Assembly: GCA_964391025.1 (NCBI GenBank)
Contig: CAYMKJ010000144.1
Span: 1-29,281, forward strand
Length of the DNA stretch: 29,281 nt
Reading direction: 5' to 3'
DNA from: SHZI01 sp964391025
Lineage (GTDB): Bacteria > Pseudomonadota > Gammaproteobacteria > Steroidobacterales > GCA-2729495
The position numbers were made by a program, and so were the translations under genes. A model generated the notes under the pieces. That model made no database searches, was not told the DNA's origin, and saw only the letters and a list, made by a program, of their open reading frames with translations. Positions 15,425 to 22,543 of the stretch are shown piece by piece (position 1 is the stretch's first letter; each line of letters opens with the position of its first letter).

Positions 15425-17011
15425 TTACAGGCGTACGACGTTGTCGCCCGTGACACTGGCCGCAGTTCCAGTGAGGGCCGATCGGCCGGCCGTCTGCCGG
15501 CAAACGCGGTTAATGACGTCCAGGTAGGCGAGGGCGCCCGCCTCGACAATGTCGGTACTGACGCCATGGCCGCGATGACTGCGCCCATTATAGTCGACAG
15601 TTACGGTGACTTCGCCCTGGGCATCCTCACCCATCGTCACGCTGCGGACCTCGAAGTTCTTGAGGTCAAGGTTGATCCCCGTCGCGCGCTCAAGCGCCTT
15701 GAAGGATGCTTCCACGGGACCGTCGCCAACGGATGCTTCGTCCACGACCCGTCCGTCTGCGTGGCGCATACGGACGGCAGCAGCCGCAATGGCGCCGGTA
15801 CCTGCCGAAATGTGCAGCTCCGACATTTCCCAGGGGCCCTCGCCGCCAGACTCGGCATTCATGATGATCGCTTCGATGTCGCCATCAAACATTTCTTTCT
15901 TGCGGTCCGCGAGCTTTTTGAACTCGGCGAACGCGGCATTGAGTTCCTCATCGCCCAGATTGAAGCCCAGCTGCTGAACCCGGTCCCGGAAGGCATGGCG
16001 CCCGCTGTGCTTGCCGAGCACGAGGTTCGAGCGGCTGATGCCTACGTCCTCGGGGTTCATGATCTCGTAGGTCGAGGCGTTCTTCAGCATGCCATCCTGG
16101 TGAATCCCGGATTCATGGGCGAAAGCGTTTTCGCCGACGACGGCCTTATTGCGTGGTACGTGCATGCCGGTGATGCTGGCGACCAGCCGGCTCGTCGGGT
16201 AGAGCTTCCGCGAGTCAACACCGGTGGTCAGCCCGTAGTGGTTGGCCCGCGTCCGCAACGCCATCACTACTTCCTCGAGTGAACAGTTTCCGGCGCGCTC
16301 ACCGATGCCATTGATGGTGCACTCCACCTGCCGTGCGCCCGCGGAGACGGCAGCCAGGCTGTTAGCCACCGCCATGCCAAGGTCGTCATGACAGTGCACG
16401 CTAAGCACCACCTTTTCGATGCCCCGCACGTTCTTGCGCAGATAGGTAAACAGTCCGCCGAACTCCTCCGGTACGGTGTAACCCAATGTGTCGGGTATGT
16501 TGATCGTTCCTGCACCGGCCTCAATGACGGCAGTGACAACTTCCGCGAGGTATGCAGGTTCTGTCCGCGACGCGTCTTCCGCCGAAAATTCAACATCATC
16601 GCTATGCTTTTTCGCGTGCCGCACGCCCTCGACGGCCCGGCGGATGATTTCCTCCTTGGCCATGTTCAACTTGAAGGTGCGGTGAATCTCACTGGTGGCG
16701 AGAAACACGTGGATACGCTTCCGTGGTGCCAGCTTCAACGCCGCCGCCGCCCGCTCGATATCCTGGGGGTGGCAGCGGGCCAGGCTGCAAATCACTGGCC
16801 CCCGGATCTCCGTGGCGATGGCCTGGACAGCGTCGAAGTCCCCCGGGGAAGCGGCGGCGAAGCCTGCCTCAATAATGTCGACCTGCAAGTCACGCAGCGC
16901 CGAAGCAACCCGCAGCTTCTCACCCAGCGTCATGCTGCAGCCCGGGGCCTGCTCGCCATCGCGAAGGGTAGTATCGAAAATCAGGACGCGGTCCTGCTGC
17001 TGATTGCTCAT
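15425..17011 (-). CDS. leuA: 2-isopropylmalate synthase LeuA
   Basis: Condenses acetyl-CoA with 2-oxoisovalerate, the committed and leucine-inhibited step. The DRE-TIM barrel opens with LIFDTTLRDGEQAPGCSMT and contains VHCHDDLGMAVANSLAA with the metal-binding His-x-His, and NGIGERAGNCSLEEVVM. A LeuA dimerisation/allosteric domain occupies about the last 130 residues. Two ATGs are possible, 17017 and 17011; GGGAG stands two bases before the first and seven before the second, so 17011 (528 aa) is preferred. Length fits the bacterial LeuA type 1 family. It follows ilvC by about 30 bases. Confidence 0.96.
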   Translation of the reverse strand: MSNQQQDRVLIFDTTLRDGEQAPGCSMTLGEKLRVASALRDLQVDIIEAGFAAASPGDFDAVQAIATEIRGPVICSLARCHPQDIERAAAALKLAPRKRIHVFLATSEIHRTFKLNMAKEEIIRRAVEGVRHAKKHSDDVEFSAEDASRTEPAYLAEVVTAVIEAGAGTINIPDTLGYTVPEEFGGLFTYLRKNVRGIEKVVLSVHCHDDLGMAVANSLAAVSAGARQVECTINGIGERAGNCSLEEVVMALRTRANHYGLTTGVDSRKLYPTSRLVASITGMHVPRNKAVVGENAFAHESGIHQDGMLKNASTYEIMNPEDVGISRSNLVLGKHSGRHAFRDRVQQLGFNLGDEELNAAFAEFKKLADRKKEMFDGDIEAIIMNAESGGEGPWEMSELHISAGTGAIAAAAVRMRHADGRVVDEASVGDGPVEASFKALERATGINLDLKNFEVRSVTMGEDAQGEVTVTVDYNGRSHRGHGVSTDIVEAGALAYLDVINRVCRQTAGRSALTGTAASVTGDNVVRL

Positions 17012-17043
17012 GGCCATGCTCCCGAAAAAGTGCTCCCGTCGAT

Positions 17044-18036
17044 TTATCCCTGCTGATTAAGCCACGACATCCGGCCCCGCAGGTCCGCGCCAACCTTCTC
17101 GATGGGGTGGCTCATGTCCTTGTCCATGAGTCGCTGGTACTCTGCGCCCCCAGAGGCCTTTTCCTTGATCCACTGGCGGGCAAAGGTTCCGTCCTGGATT
17201 TCCTTCAGCACCTTCTTCATCTCGGCCCGCACATGGTCATCGATCACGCGAGGTCCCCGGGTCAGGTCACCGTACTTGGCTGTCTCGCTGATGAACTGAT
17301 GCATCTTGCTGATGCCGCCTTCATGGAGGAGGTCGACGATCAACTTGAGTTCGTGCATGCACTCGAAATAGGCCACTTCAGGCTGATAGCCCGCCGCAAC
17401 CAGCGTGTCGTAGCCGGCGAGTACGAGCTCCGTGGCGCCGCCACACAACACAGCCTGCTCACCGAAGAGGTCCGTCTCGGTCTCCTCTGCAAAGGTGGTT
17501 TCGAGAACGCCGCCACGAGAACCACCGATGCCGTGGGCGTAGGCCAGAGCGATGGCCTTGGCCTGGCCGGTCTTGTCCTGCGCCACCGCTACAAGGCAGG
17601 GAACGCCCTTGCCCTGCTCGTACTGGCGGCGGACCAAATCGCCAGGACCCTTCGGAGCAATGAGTACGACGTCGAGGTCTGCCCGGGGCTTGATCTCGCC
17701 GTAATGAATGTTGAAACCGTGCGCAAACAGCAACGTGGCTCCATTGCGGATCTTGCTCTCGACTTCCCGGTACAGGGCCGGTTGGGCAAGGTCAGGAAGC
17801 AGGAAGGCGATGAGGTCAGCGCCGTTGACGGCATCGGCCGGCGCAACGACCTTCAGGCCATCGGCCTGCGCCTTGCTCCAGGTGCTGCCGTTCGGCCGCA
17901 AGCCCACCACGACGTCGTGGCCGCTGTCCCGAAGATTGAGGGCGTGGGCACGACCCTGGCTGCCATAACCCAGCACCGCGATCCGCTTGCCAGCCAGCTG
18001 GCGGGGGTTTACGTCCTTCTCTGAATAGATACGCAT
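17044..18036 (-). CDS. ilvC: Ketol-acid reductoisomerase IlvC, class I
   Basis: Mg- and NADPH-dependent isomeroreductase acting on acetolactate and acetohydroxybutyrate in valine, leucine and isoleucine synthesis. The 330-residue length is that of the short class I form. The N-terminal Rossmann domain has VLGYGSQGRAHALNLRDSG; the catalytic knotted domain has APKGPGDLVR, ETTFAEETETDLFGEQAVLCGG with metal-binding acids, and ECMHELKLIVDLLHEGGI. GGAG lies nine bases before the ATG at 18036. It is the first structural gene after a leader peptide and attenuator. No ilvBN/ilvGM or ilvD is in the window, so those steps are encoded elsewhere. Confidence 0.97.
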   Translation of the reverse strand: MRIYSEKDVNPRQLAGKRIAVLGYGSQGRAHALNLRDSGHDVVVGLRPNGSTWSKAQADGLKVVAPADAVNGADLIAFLLPDLAQPALYREVESKIRNGATLLFAHGFNIHYGEIKPRADLDVVLIAPKGPGDLVRRQYEQGKGVPCLVAVAQDKTGQAKAIALAYAHGIGGSRGGVLETTFAEETETDLFGEQAVLCGGATELVLAGYDTLVAAGYQPEVAYFECMHELKLIVDLLHEGGISKMHQFISETAKYGDLTRGPRVIDDHVRAEMKKVLKEIQDGTFARQWIKEKASGGAEYQRLMDKDMSHPIEKVGADLRGRMSWLNQQG

Positions 18037-18075
18037 GTGACTCGTTCTCCAGTAACAACCTGCATTCGCCGCAAC

Positions 18076-18112
18076 AAAAAAAAGACCCCGTCACCTTGCG
18101 AGTGCGGGGTCT
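18076..18112 (-). terminator. Intrinsic terminator/attenuator before ilvC
   Basis: On the minus strand AGACCCCG (18105-18112) pairs with CGGGGTCT (18083-18090), extended by an inner CAC/GTG, and is followed by eight T residues (18076-18083). It lies 40 bases before the ilvC start and 27 bases after the leader-peptide stop. An alternative pairing is available: GTCACC (18114-18119) with GGTGAC (18090-18095), which would trap the 5' arm of the terminator in its loop. The two structures exclude each other, as expected for an antiterminator/terminator switch. Confidence 0.8.
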
Positions 18113-18138
18113 CGGTGACTCATGGAACAATCAGCCGT

Positions 18139-18267
18139 TCAGACGCCCGCATCCCGCTCCAGTACCAGAAGGTCCGGTACCAGATGGCTTCGCAGGGGCA
18201 GGAGCAGGGCACGAGCCACCGGGGACGTACCGGCAGCGGCCTGATCTGGCGCCTGGCTGGGGATCAT
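18139..18267 (-). CDS. Candidate ilv/leu leader peptide (Leu/Val-rich)
   Basis: A 42-codon ORF from the ATG at 18267 (another ATG two codons earlier, at 18273) ends in TGA at 18139. Its C-terminal half reads ALLLPLRSHLVPDLLVLE: eight Leu and two Val in 18 residues, with a further Val as the last residue. Five of the eight Leu codons are in the CTG/CTC/CTG/CTG and CTT/CTG clusters. The stop is 27 bases before the attenuator hairpin. Slow Leu or Val decoding would stall the ribosome and could favour the antiterminator. A GTG at 18219 would give a 24-26 residue version starting just before the Leu run. No clear Shine-Dalgarno is seen. Confidence 0.65.
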   Translation of the reverse strand: MIPSQAPDQAAAGTSPVARALLLPLRSHLVPDLLVLERDAGV

Positions 18268-18281
18268 TCGCATAGCTGGTG

Positions 18282-18310
18282 ATGGTCACGGAACCAGCCA
18301 GGCTTGTCAA
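18282..18310 (-). promoter_or_regulatory. Promoter of the ilvC-leuA-ilvE-leuCDB operon
   Basis: A perfect -35 TTGACA (18305-18310) on the minus strand is followed, after 17 bases, by GACCAT (18282-18287), which keeps the critical A at position 2 and T at position 6 of a -10 box. Transcription would begin within a few bases of the two leader-peptide ATGs, so the leader mRNA has almost no 5' UTR. On the opposite strand a lone -10-like TATTCT (18334-18339) might serve the ferredoxin gene; I see no matching -35. Confidence 0.5.
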
Positions 18311-18391
18311 CCGCCTGATGCAAGTCTCCGTGTTATTCTCGCGGCCGTCGCGGGGTCCCTGGCAACCCGCGTTTTGCTGCAATGGATGCCC

Positions 18392-18712
18392 ATGCCCCGA
18401 GTGATTTTTCACGCTATTGACGGCCAGCGAATCGAGGCCAGCGTGGTGGCCGGCAATACGGTGATGGAGGGTGCTCTCGACAACGCTGTCGCCGGCATCC
18501 TGGCCGAGTGCGGTGGGGCCTGCGCCTGCGCCACCTGCCACGCCTACGTCGCCGACGCCTGGCTATCGCGCCTTAAGCCCCTGGAAGACATGGAAGATGC
18601 CATGCTCGACACGGCCGTCGAGCGGCGCCCTTCCAGCCGGCTCACGTGCCAGATCGAGTTGACGCCGGAACTCGACGGCCTCGAAGTCTTCGTCGCGCGG
18701 AACGAGTCCTGA
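18392..18712 (+). CDS. [2Fe-2S] ferredoxin, adrenodoxin/putidaredoxin type
   Basis: A 106-residue electron carrier, the same length as putidaredoxin. The cluster ligands are C40, C46, C49 and C86, spaced C-x5-C-x2-C-x36-C, as in the vertebrate-type ferredoxin family (C39/C45/C48/C86 in putidaredoxin); an extra C44 lies in the loop. LKPLEDMEDAML (61-72) is the acidic helix that docks partner proteins. Starts at 18374 and 18386 are also in frame; MPRVIF at 18392 matches the family's first strand best. Members serve P450s, Rieske oxygenases or Fe-S assembly. No P450 or ferredoxin reductase is nearby. The FAH-like gene begins eight bases downstream. Confidence 0.9.
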   Translation: MPRVIFHAIDGQRIEASVVAGNTVMEGALDNAVAGILAECGGACACATCHAYVADAWLSRLKPLEDMEDAMLDTAVERRPSSRLTCQIELTPELDGLEVFVARNES

Positions 18713-18720
18713 GAGGCCCC

Positions 18721-19590
18721 GTGCGGCTCGTAACGCTCGACAGTCGCGAAGTTGGGGGACGACCCGGCATCAGCCTGCCCTCTGGCGAGATCCTTGACCT
18801 CGCGGCGTCACCGTCCGGATTGACAGCTGCCCAGTGGCGGCCGCAATCCGTCGTCAGCGTGCTGGCGGAAGGTGAGGAGGGGGCCGCTCGGGTAGCCCGC
18901 CTCGTTGCCGAGTGCGAAGCAGCGTCCGATTCACAACGTCAGCAGTGGCGCAGCAGCGGGCGGCTGCTGCCGGCCTCTGGCACGCGCCTGTTGACGCCAA
19001 TCCGAAGGCCGGGTCTGCTGCTGATGGTCAGTGATGGACTCGGCAGCCGGACGGCCTGCTACGTCAAGAACCCGAATTCCGCGACCGGAACAGACGCTGC
19101 CATCCCCATGCCGGAAGGCGAAGATCCGCATCTTTACCTGCTGGGCATGGTTGGTCTGGTGATTGGCCGGCCACTGTTCCGCGGCACGGTGGACCAGGCG
19201 GCCCGGGCCATCGCCGCATTGACACTGGTCGCAGACCTGGGCACCCGGCGCATTGACCGCGGACCCGACGACGGCCGCGCCGACGCACGGCAGTTTCCTG
19301 GCGCTTGCGTCCTGGGCCCGGCGCTTGTGACTACCGACGAGTTTCCCGCCGCGGCAACCTGGGACGTGACGATCCGGGTTAACGGGCGCGCTGTTGGCGC
19401 CGGTCCCTCGGAGCTGAACGCGGAGCGCGCGGCTGCCTTGCTTGCGGGATTGTCGACGCGCTATGCCTTCAGGCCCGGCGATGTCGTGAGCCTGCCCGGT
19501 GGAATAGCGGAATTCGAGCTGCCGGGTGCCAGCCGGGTGACCCTGGCGCTGGGATCGATGCTCGAACTCGGTTTCACGACGGGCGACTGA
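18721..19590 (+). CDS. FAH-fold protein, probably lacking hydrolase metal site
   Basis: A 289-residue protein with the outline of the fumarylacetoacetate hydrolase family: an N-terminal small domain (MRLVTLDS, LPSGEILDL), then YVKNPNS, VGLVIGRPLF, ALTLVADLGTRR, ACVLGPALVTTDEF and FRPGDVVSLPG. The residues that normally bind Mg/Ca look missing: the E-x-E before VxxVIG is replaced by L-x-M (LLGMVGLVIG, 140-149), the NDVSARD-type segment reads ADLGTRR, and the GTPxGV loop reads SLPGGI. It is therefore likely inactive as a hydrolase, or altered. The GTG at 18721 is preferred (GAGAGG just upstream); the longer start at 18646 overlaps the ferredoxin. It sits between the ferredoxin and methyltransferase genes, in the same unit. 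Confidence 0.72.
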   Translation: MRLVTLDSREVGGRPGISLPSGEILDLAASPSGLTAAQWRPQSVVSVLAEGEEGAARVARLVAECEAASDSQRQQWRSSGRLLPASGTRLLTPIRRPGLLLMVSDGLGSRTACYVKNPNSATGTDAAIPMPEGEDPHLYLLGMVGLVIGRPLFRGTVDQAARAIAALTLVADLGTRRIDRGPDDGRADARQFPGACVLGPALVTTDEFPAAATWDVTIRVNGRAVGAGPSELNAERAAALLAGLSTRYAFRPGDVVSLPGGIAEFELPGASRVTLALGSMLELGFTTGD

Positions 19591-19595
19591 CCCGC

Positions 19596-20261
19596 GTGTC
19601 CAGCCGCACGCTGAACCTCGACGATCGTCTGTACGCGTACCTCCAGCGGATTTCACTCCGCGAACCGGAAGTTCTGGCCCGTCTTCGGACGGAAACGATG
19701 CGGCTGCCCATGGCCGTCATGCAAATCTCGCCGGAGCAGGGCCAGTTCATGGGGCTCCTGGTCCAGCTCCTGGGTGCCCGGCGCTGCCTGGAAGTCGGGA
19801 CGTTCACCGGCTACAGCGCCCTGGCCTGTGCCCTCGTGCTGCCCCCGGATGGCGAACTGGTGACTCTCGACATCAGCGAGGAATGGACCGCGATCGGCCG
19901 GCGCTACTGGGCGGAAGCGGGCGTTGCCGACAGGGTGCGCCTGCAGCTCGGCCCGGCCGGGGAGTCGTTGCGCCAACTCCGCCGGGACGGGCGCGAGAGC
20001 ACCTTCGACTTCATGTTCATCGATGCGGACAAGACGGGGTACGCCGACTATGTGGAGCAGGGCTTCCACCTGGTACGGGCCGGCGGCCTGATAGCCATCG
20101 ACAACGTTTTGTGGAGCGGCCTGGTCGCCGACCCTGCTGTTACGGACGCCGATACCGCGGCGCTCCGAAAACTCAACGAGCAACTGCACCGTGATCCCCG
20201 CTTCGACCTCTCGATGGTCCCGATCGGGGATGGCCTGACTCTGCTGCGCAAGCGCCCCTAG
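19596..20261 (+). CDS. SAM-dependent O-methyltransferase, CCoAMT family
   Basis: A 221-residue class I methyltransferase of the small, cation-dependent catechol/caffeoyl-CoA O-methyltransferase family. SAM-binding motif I is LEVGTFTGYS (65-74), with TLDIS after strand 2. FMFIDADKTGYADY (139-152) holds the metal-binding Asp residues and the catalytic Lys (D143, D145, K146), and IAIDNVLWSGLV follows with the third metal ligand. Acceptors are usually vicinal diols on small aromatics. The GTG at 19596 begins five bases after the preceding stop, so it is the third gene of the ferredoxin-FAH-methyltransferase unit. It is convergent with the VOC gene, 30 bases away. Confidence 0.9.
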   Translation: MSSRTLNLDDRLYAYLQRISLREPEVLARLRTETMRLPMAVMQISPEQGQFMGLLVQLLGARRCLEVGTFTGYSALACALVLPPDGELVTLDISEEWTAIGRRYWAEAGVADRVRLQLGPAGESLRQLRRDGRESTFDFMFIDADKTGYADYVEQGFHLVRAGGLIAIDNVLWSGLVADPAVTDADTAALRKLNEQLHRDPRFDLSMVPIGDGLTLLRKRP

Positions 20262-20291
20262 AAAGCCCATCGCCGCACCAAGGGCGTAACG

Positions 20292-21161
20292 TCAAGGTCG
20301 ACGGATCAACTCCAGCAACTCCCCGGCAGCACCCCGCACGCAGGCGACACCGCTGGCTCCAGCGTAGGGCGGGCCGTCATCGGGTGGCGCAGCCAGCAGG
20401 GCACCCGGCTGCACAACCGCAAGCGACTCCGCGAAGAAGCTGACCATGGCAATGCCGGCAGGCAGTTCCTGCTGTTTCGGTGGCAGGGGCCGGGCTTGCG
20501 CGGGCATTTCGTCGGCTTCGATATAGCACCGATCGAGCAGCGGGAGGGCGGCAATCCGAAAGCGGTGTTCCCGGGAGAGACCGAATTCCAGGGCCATGGT
20601 CTGCACGCGGGATTCCATGACGGGCGCCCTGGGGACGCCGAACGTGCCATTGAAATAGGTCTGCATGTCGTCCAGGGAGCCGCCACCCACGATGACGATA
20701 AATGTTCGGTCCACCGCGCAGCGAGCGGGCGGCGAGTTGAGTCCGGGCACGGATTTCTTGAACTCGGTCAGATAAAGAATCTCGCCGCCAGGACCGCGAA
20801 TCTGCATTGCGCGGATGTCCGGGCAGAAGGACAGATCGAGTGGTGGCGCAACAATCTCAAACGGCGAATCCCGCAGCTGGTCCGCCAGCGGGTCCACGCG
20901 CTCGACGATCAGTTCCGCAGCGTGCCAGCCGTGCCGCGTGAAGGCGCGGTACCCTGGCTCTGCGGGCAACTCGATGAACCGGAAGACAAAGTCGGTGGCA
21001 GCTTCCGGAGCCATAAGTAGCGCTGGCGTACCCGCCAGGCTCGCCATGCCCCACAGCGTGGCCTGGGACCGGGAGACGGGGTTTCGCCCAACGGCCCGGT
21101 AGCGAAGAAAGCGGCTGTATGCGGCTTCTGTGGCGGCGAGGGACGGCGTGCGGACAGTCAC
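20292..21161 (-). CDS. Two-domain VOC (glyoxalase/bleomycin-resistance fold) protein
   Basis: About 289 residues with two vicinal-oxygen-chelate modules: roughly 1-130 (TVRTPSLAATEAAYSRFL, AAELIVERVDPLADQL, MQIRGPGGEILYLTE) and 140-289 (FIVIVGGGSLDDMQTYFNGTF, VACVRGAAGELLELI). The first module keeps LGPIAC-V-T strand residues upstream of the GTG at 21161, in frame and open, so the real start may be a CTG at 21200 (13 residues longer), overlapping the end of the CoA-transferase gene. Substrate is unknown; VOC proteins include isomerases, dioxygenases and binding proteins. It is the second gene of a two-gene minus-strand unit. Confidence 0.72.
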   Translation of the reverse strand: MTVRTPSLAATEAAYSRFLRYRAVGRNPVSRSQATLWGMASLAGTPALLMAPEAATDFVFRFIELPAEPGYRAFTRHGWHAAELIVERVDPLADQLRDSPFEIVAPPLDLSFCPDIRAMQIRGPGGEILYLTEFKKSVPGLNSPPARCAVDRTFIVIVGGGSLDDMQTYFNGTFGVPRAPVMESRVQTMALEFGLSREHRFRIAALPLLDRCYIEADEMPAQARPLPPKQQELPAGIAMVSFFAESLAVVQPGALLAAPPDDGPPYAGASGVACVRGAAGELLELIRRP

Positions 21162-21196
21162 ACAGGCGATCGGTCCGAGCCGGTTGCTGCCGGGAT

Positions 21197-22411
21197 TCAG
21201 ATGATGCCCCGTGTCCGCAGGTCCGTGATCCGTGCCGAGTCGAAGTTGAGCAGGCTGCGGTAGATCTCGTCGGAGTGTTGCCCGAGTTCCGGGGCGGGCG
21301 AGTGGACACCACCCGGTGTCACCGAAAGCTTGGGTGCGACGTTCTGCATCCGCAGCTCGCCGAACTTCGGATGCATGGTCTTCACGATCGCTTCGCGGGC
21401 GCGGAAATGGGCGTCCTCGAGCATCTCGGGCGTCCGGTAGATCTTGCCGGAGGGAATGCCGAACTGCTCCATCAACTGCTCGAGCGGGACGGCGTCGATG
21501 GTGCGGGTCCAGTCGGCAATGAGATCGTCCAGTTCCTTCTGGCGCGCCCCGCGAGCGGTATGGGTGGCGTAGCGCTCGTCTTTCGACAGTTCGGGGCTGC
21601 CCATGGCTTCCGTCAGCCTACTGAACACCGTGTCCTGGTTGGCGGCGATGAGAATCATCCCGCCATCACGGGTGGGATACACATTGGACGGAGCCACGTT
21701 GGGCAGGATTGCGCCGGTCCGTTCCCTGACGTAACCGGTCTTGTCGTACTCGGTGATCAGAGACTCCATCATGTTGAGGACCGCTTCGTAGATGGCCGAG
21801 TCCACCACCTGGCCCTGCCCCGTGCGCTCCCGGTAGTACAGAGCCGACAGCGCTCCGACACACGCAAAGGTGGCCGCCAGCGAATCACCAATACTGATGC
21901 CCATGCGGCTCGGGGGCGTTGCCGGGTCGCCGCACACATAGCGCAGGCCGCCCATGGCCTCGCCCACGGCGCCGAATCCCGCCCTTTTGGCGTACGGGCC
22001 GGTCTGCCCGAAACCGGAGACCCGGATCATGATCAGGCGCGGATTGATTTCCTGCAGCTCAGCGTAGGAAAGATTCCAGCGCTCGAGAGTGCCAGGGCGA
22101 AAATTTTCCAGCAGGAAGTCCGCCCTGGCGATGAGATCCCTGGCAATGGCCTGACCCTCGGCCTCGCGGAGGTTCAGCGTTACCGATTTCTTGTTGCGGG
22201 CCACCACGGGCCACCACAGCGACATGCCGTGGGCCTTTTCTCTGCCCCACTCCCGCATGGGGTCGCCCTGGCCAGGCGGCTCGATCTTGATGACCTCCGC
22301 CCCAAAGTCGCCCAGCAGCTGGCCGCAGAACGGTCCGGCCAGAAGGGTGCCCATTTCAATCAGGCGCAGCCCCGCCAGTGGACCGCTGCCCGTTGTCTGT
22401 TCGTTTGCCAT
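21197..22411 (-). CDS. Family III (CaiB/BaiF) CoA-transferase
   Basis: A 404-residue formyl-CoA transferase-type enzyme. GLRLIEMGTLLAGPFCGQLLGDFGAEVIKIE is the classic N-terminal segment (two parts: residues 15-34 and 35-45). NKKSVTLNL, ADFLLENFRPGTLER, NPRLIMIRVSGFGQTGPY and MGISIGDSLAA follow, the last with the probable catalytic Asp D176 that forms the acyl-anhydride. Such enzymes form interlocked dimers and move CoA between carboxylic acids. The neighbourhood, divergent from an HMG-CoA-lyase-type gene, suggests CoA activation of a branched dicarboxylate such as 3-hydroxy-3-methylglutarate; this is inference. AGGG stands eight bases before the ATG. Confidence 0.9.
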   Translation of the reverse strand: MANEQTTGSGPLAGLRLIEMGTLLAGPFCGQLLGDFGAEVIKIEPPGQGDPMREWGREKAHGMSLWWPVVARNKKSVTLNLREAEGQAIARDLIARADFLLENFRPGTLERWNLSYAELQEINPRLIMIRVSGFGQTGPYAKRAGFGAVGEAMGGLRYVCGDPATPPSRMGISIGDSLAATFACVGALSALYYRERTGQGQVVDSAIYEAVLNMMESLITEYDKTGYVRERTGAILPNVAPSNVYPTRDGGMILIAANQDTVFSRLTEAMGSPELSKDERYATHTARGARQKELDDLIADWTRTIDAVPLEQLMEQFGIPSGKIYRTPEMLEDAHFRAREAIVKTMHPKFGELRMQNVAPKLSVTPGGVHSPAPELGQHSDEIYRSLLNFDSARITDLRTRGII

Positions 22412-22488
22412 GCCAAAGCCCTGTCAGAGAAGTCGAACGCCGCGCAGCCATCTCAAGGCCCTGGATGGACCCTCAGCCCAGCGTCTTC

Positions 22489-22516
22489 TTGTAACGCCGA
22501 CTGCACCGTATAGAAT
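22489..22516 (+). promoter_or_regulatory. Putative promoter for the lyase-hyuAB strand
   Basis: TTGTAA (22489-22494) and TAGAAT (22511-22516) are separated by 16 bases in the 132-bp divergent gap between the CoA-transferase and the lyase. Immediately after, CCGG-TTTT-CCGG (22519-22530) forms a small symmetric element across the expected transcription start. The element could be an operator or a chance GC palindrome. No clear promoter for the CoA-transferase on the other strand was found. Confidence 0.4.
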
Positions 22517-22543
22517 ACCGGTTTTCCGGCGCCCTGTAAGGCT

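Noticed and set aside
18131..18541. A 136-codon minus-strand frame covering the ilvC leader and the ferredoxin 5' end
   Set aside because: It is Gly/Pro/Ala-rich without motifs and overlaps both the ferredoxin and the better-supported Leu/Val leader peptide in another frame.
21119..22513. A 464-codon plus-strand frame opposite the CoA-transferase
   Set aside because: The minus strand encodes an unmistakable CaiB/BaiF protein; the opposite frame has no domain signature.
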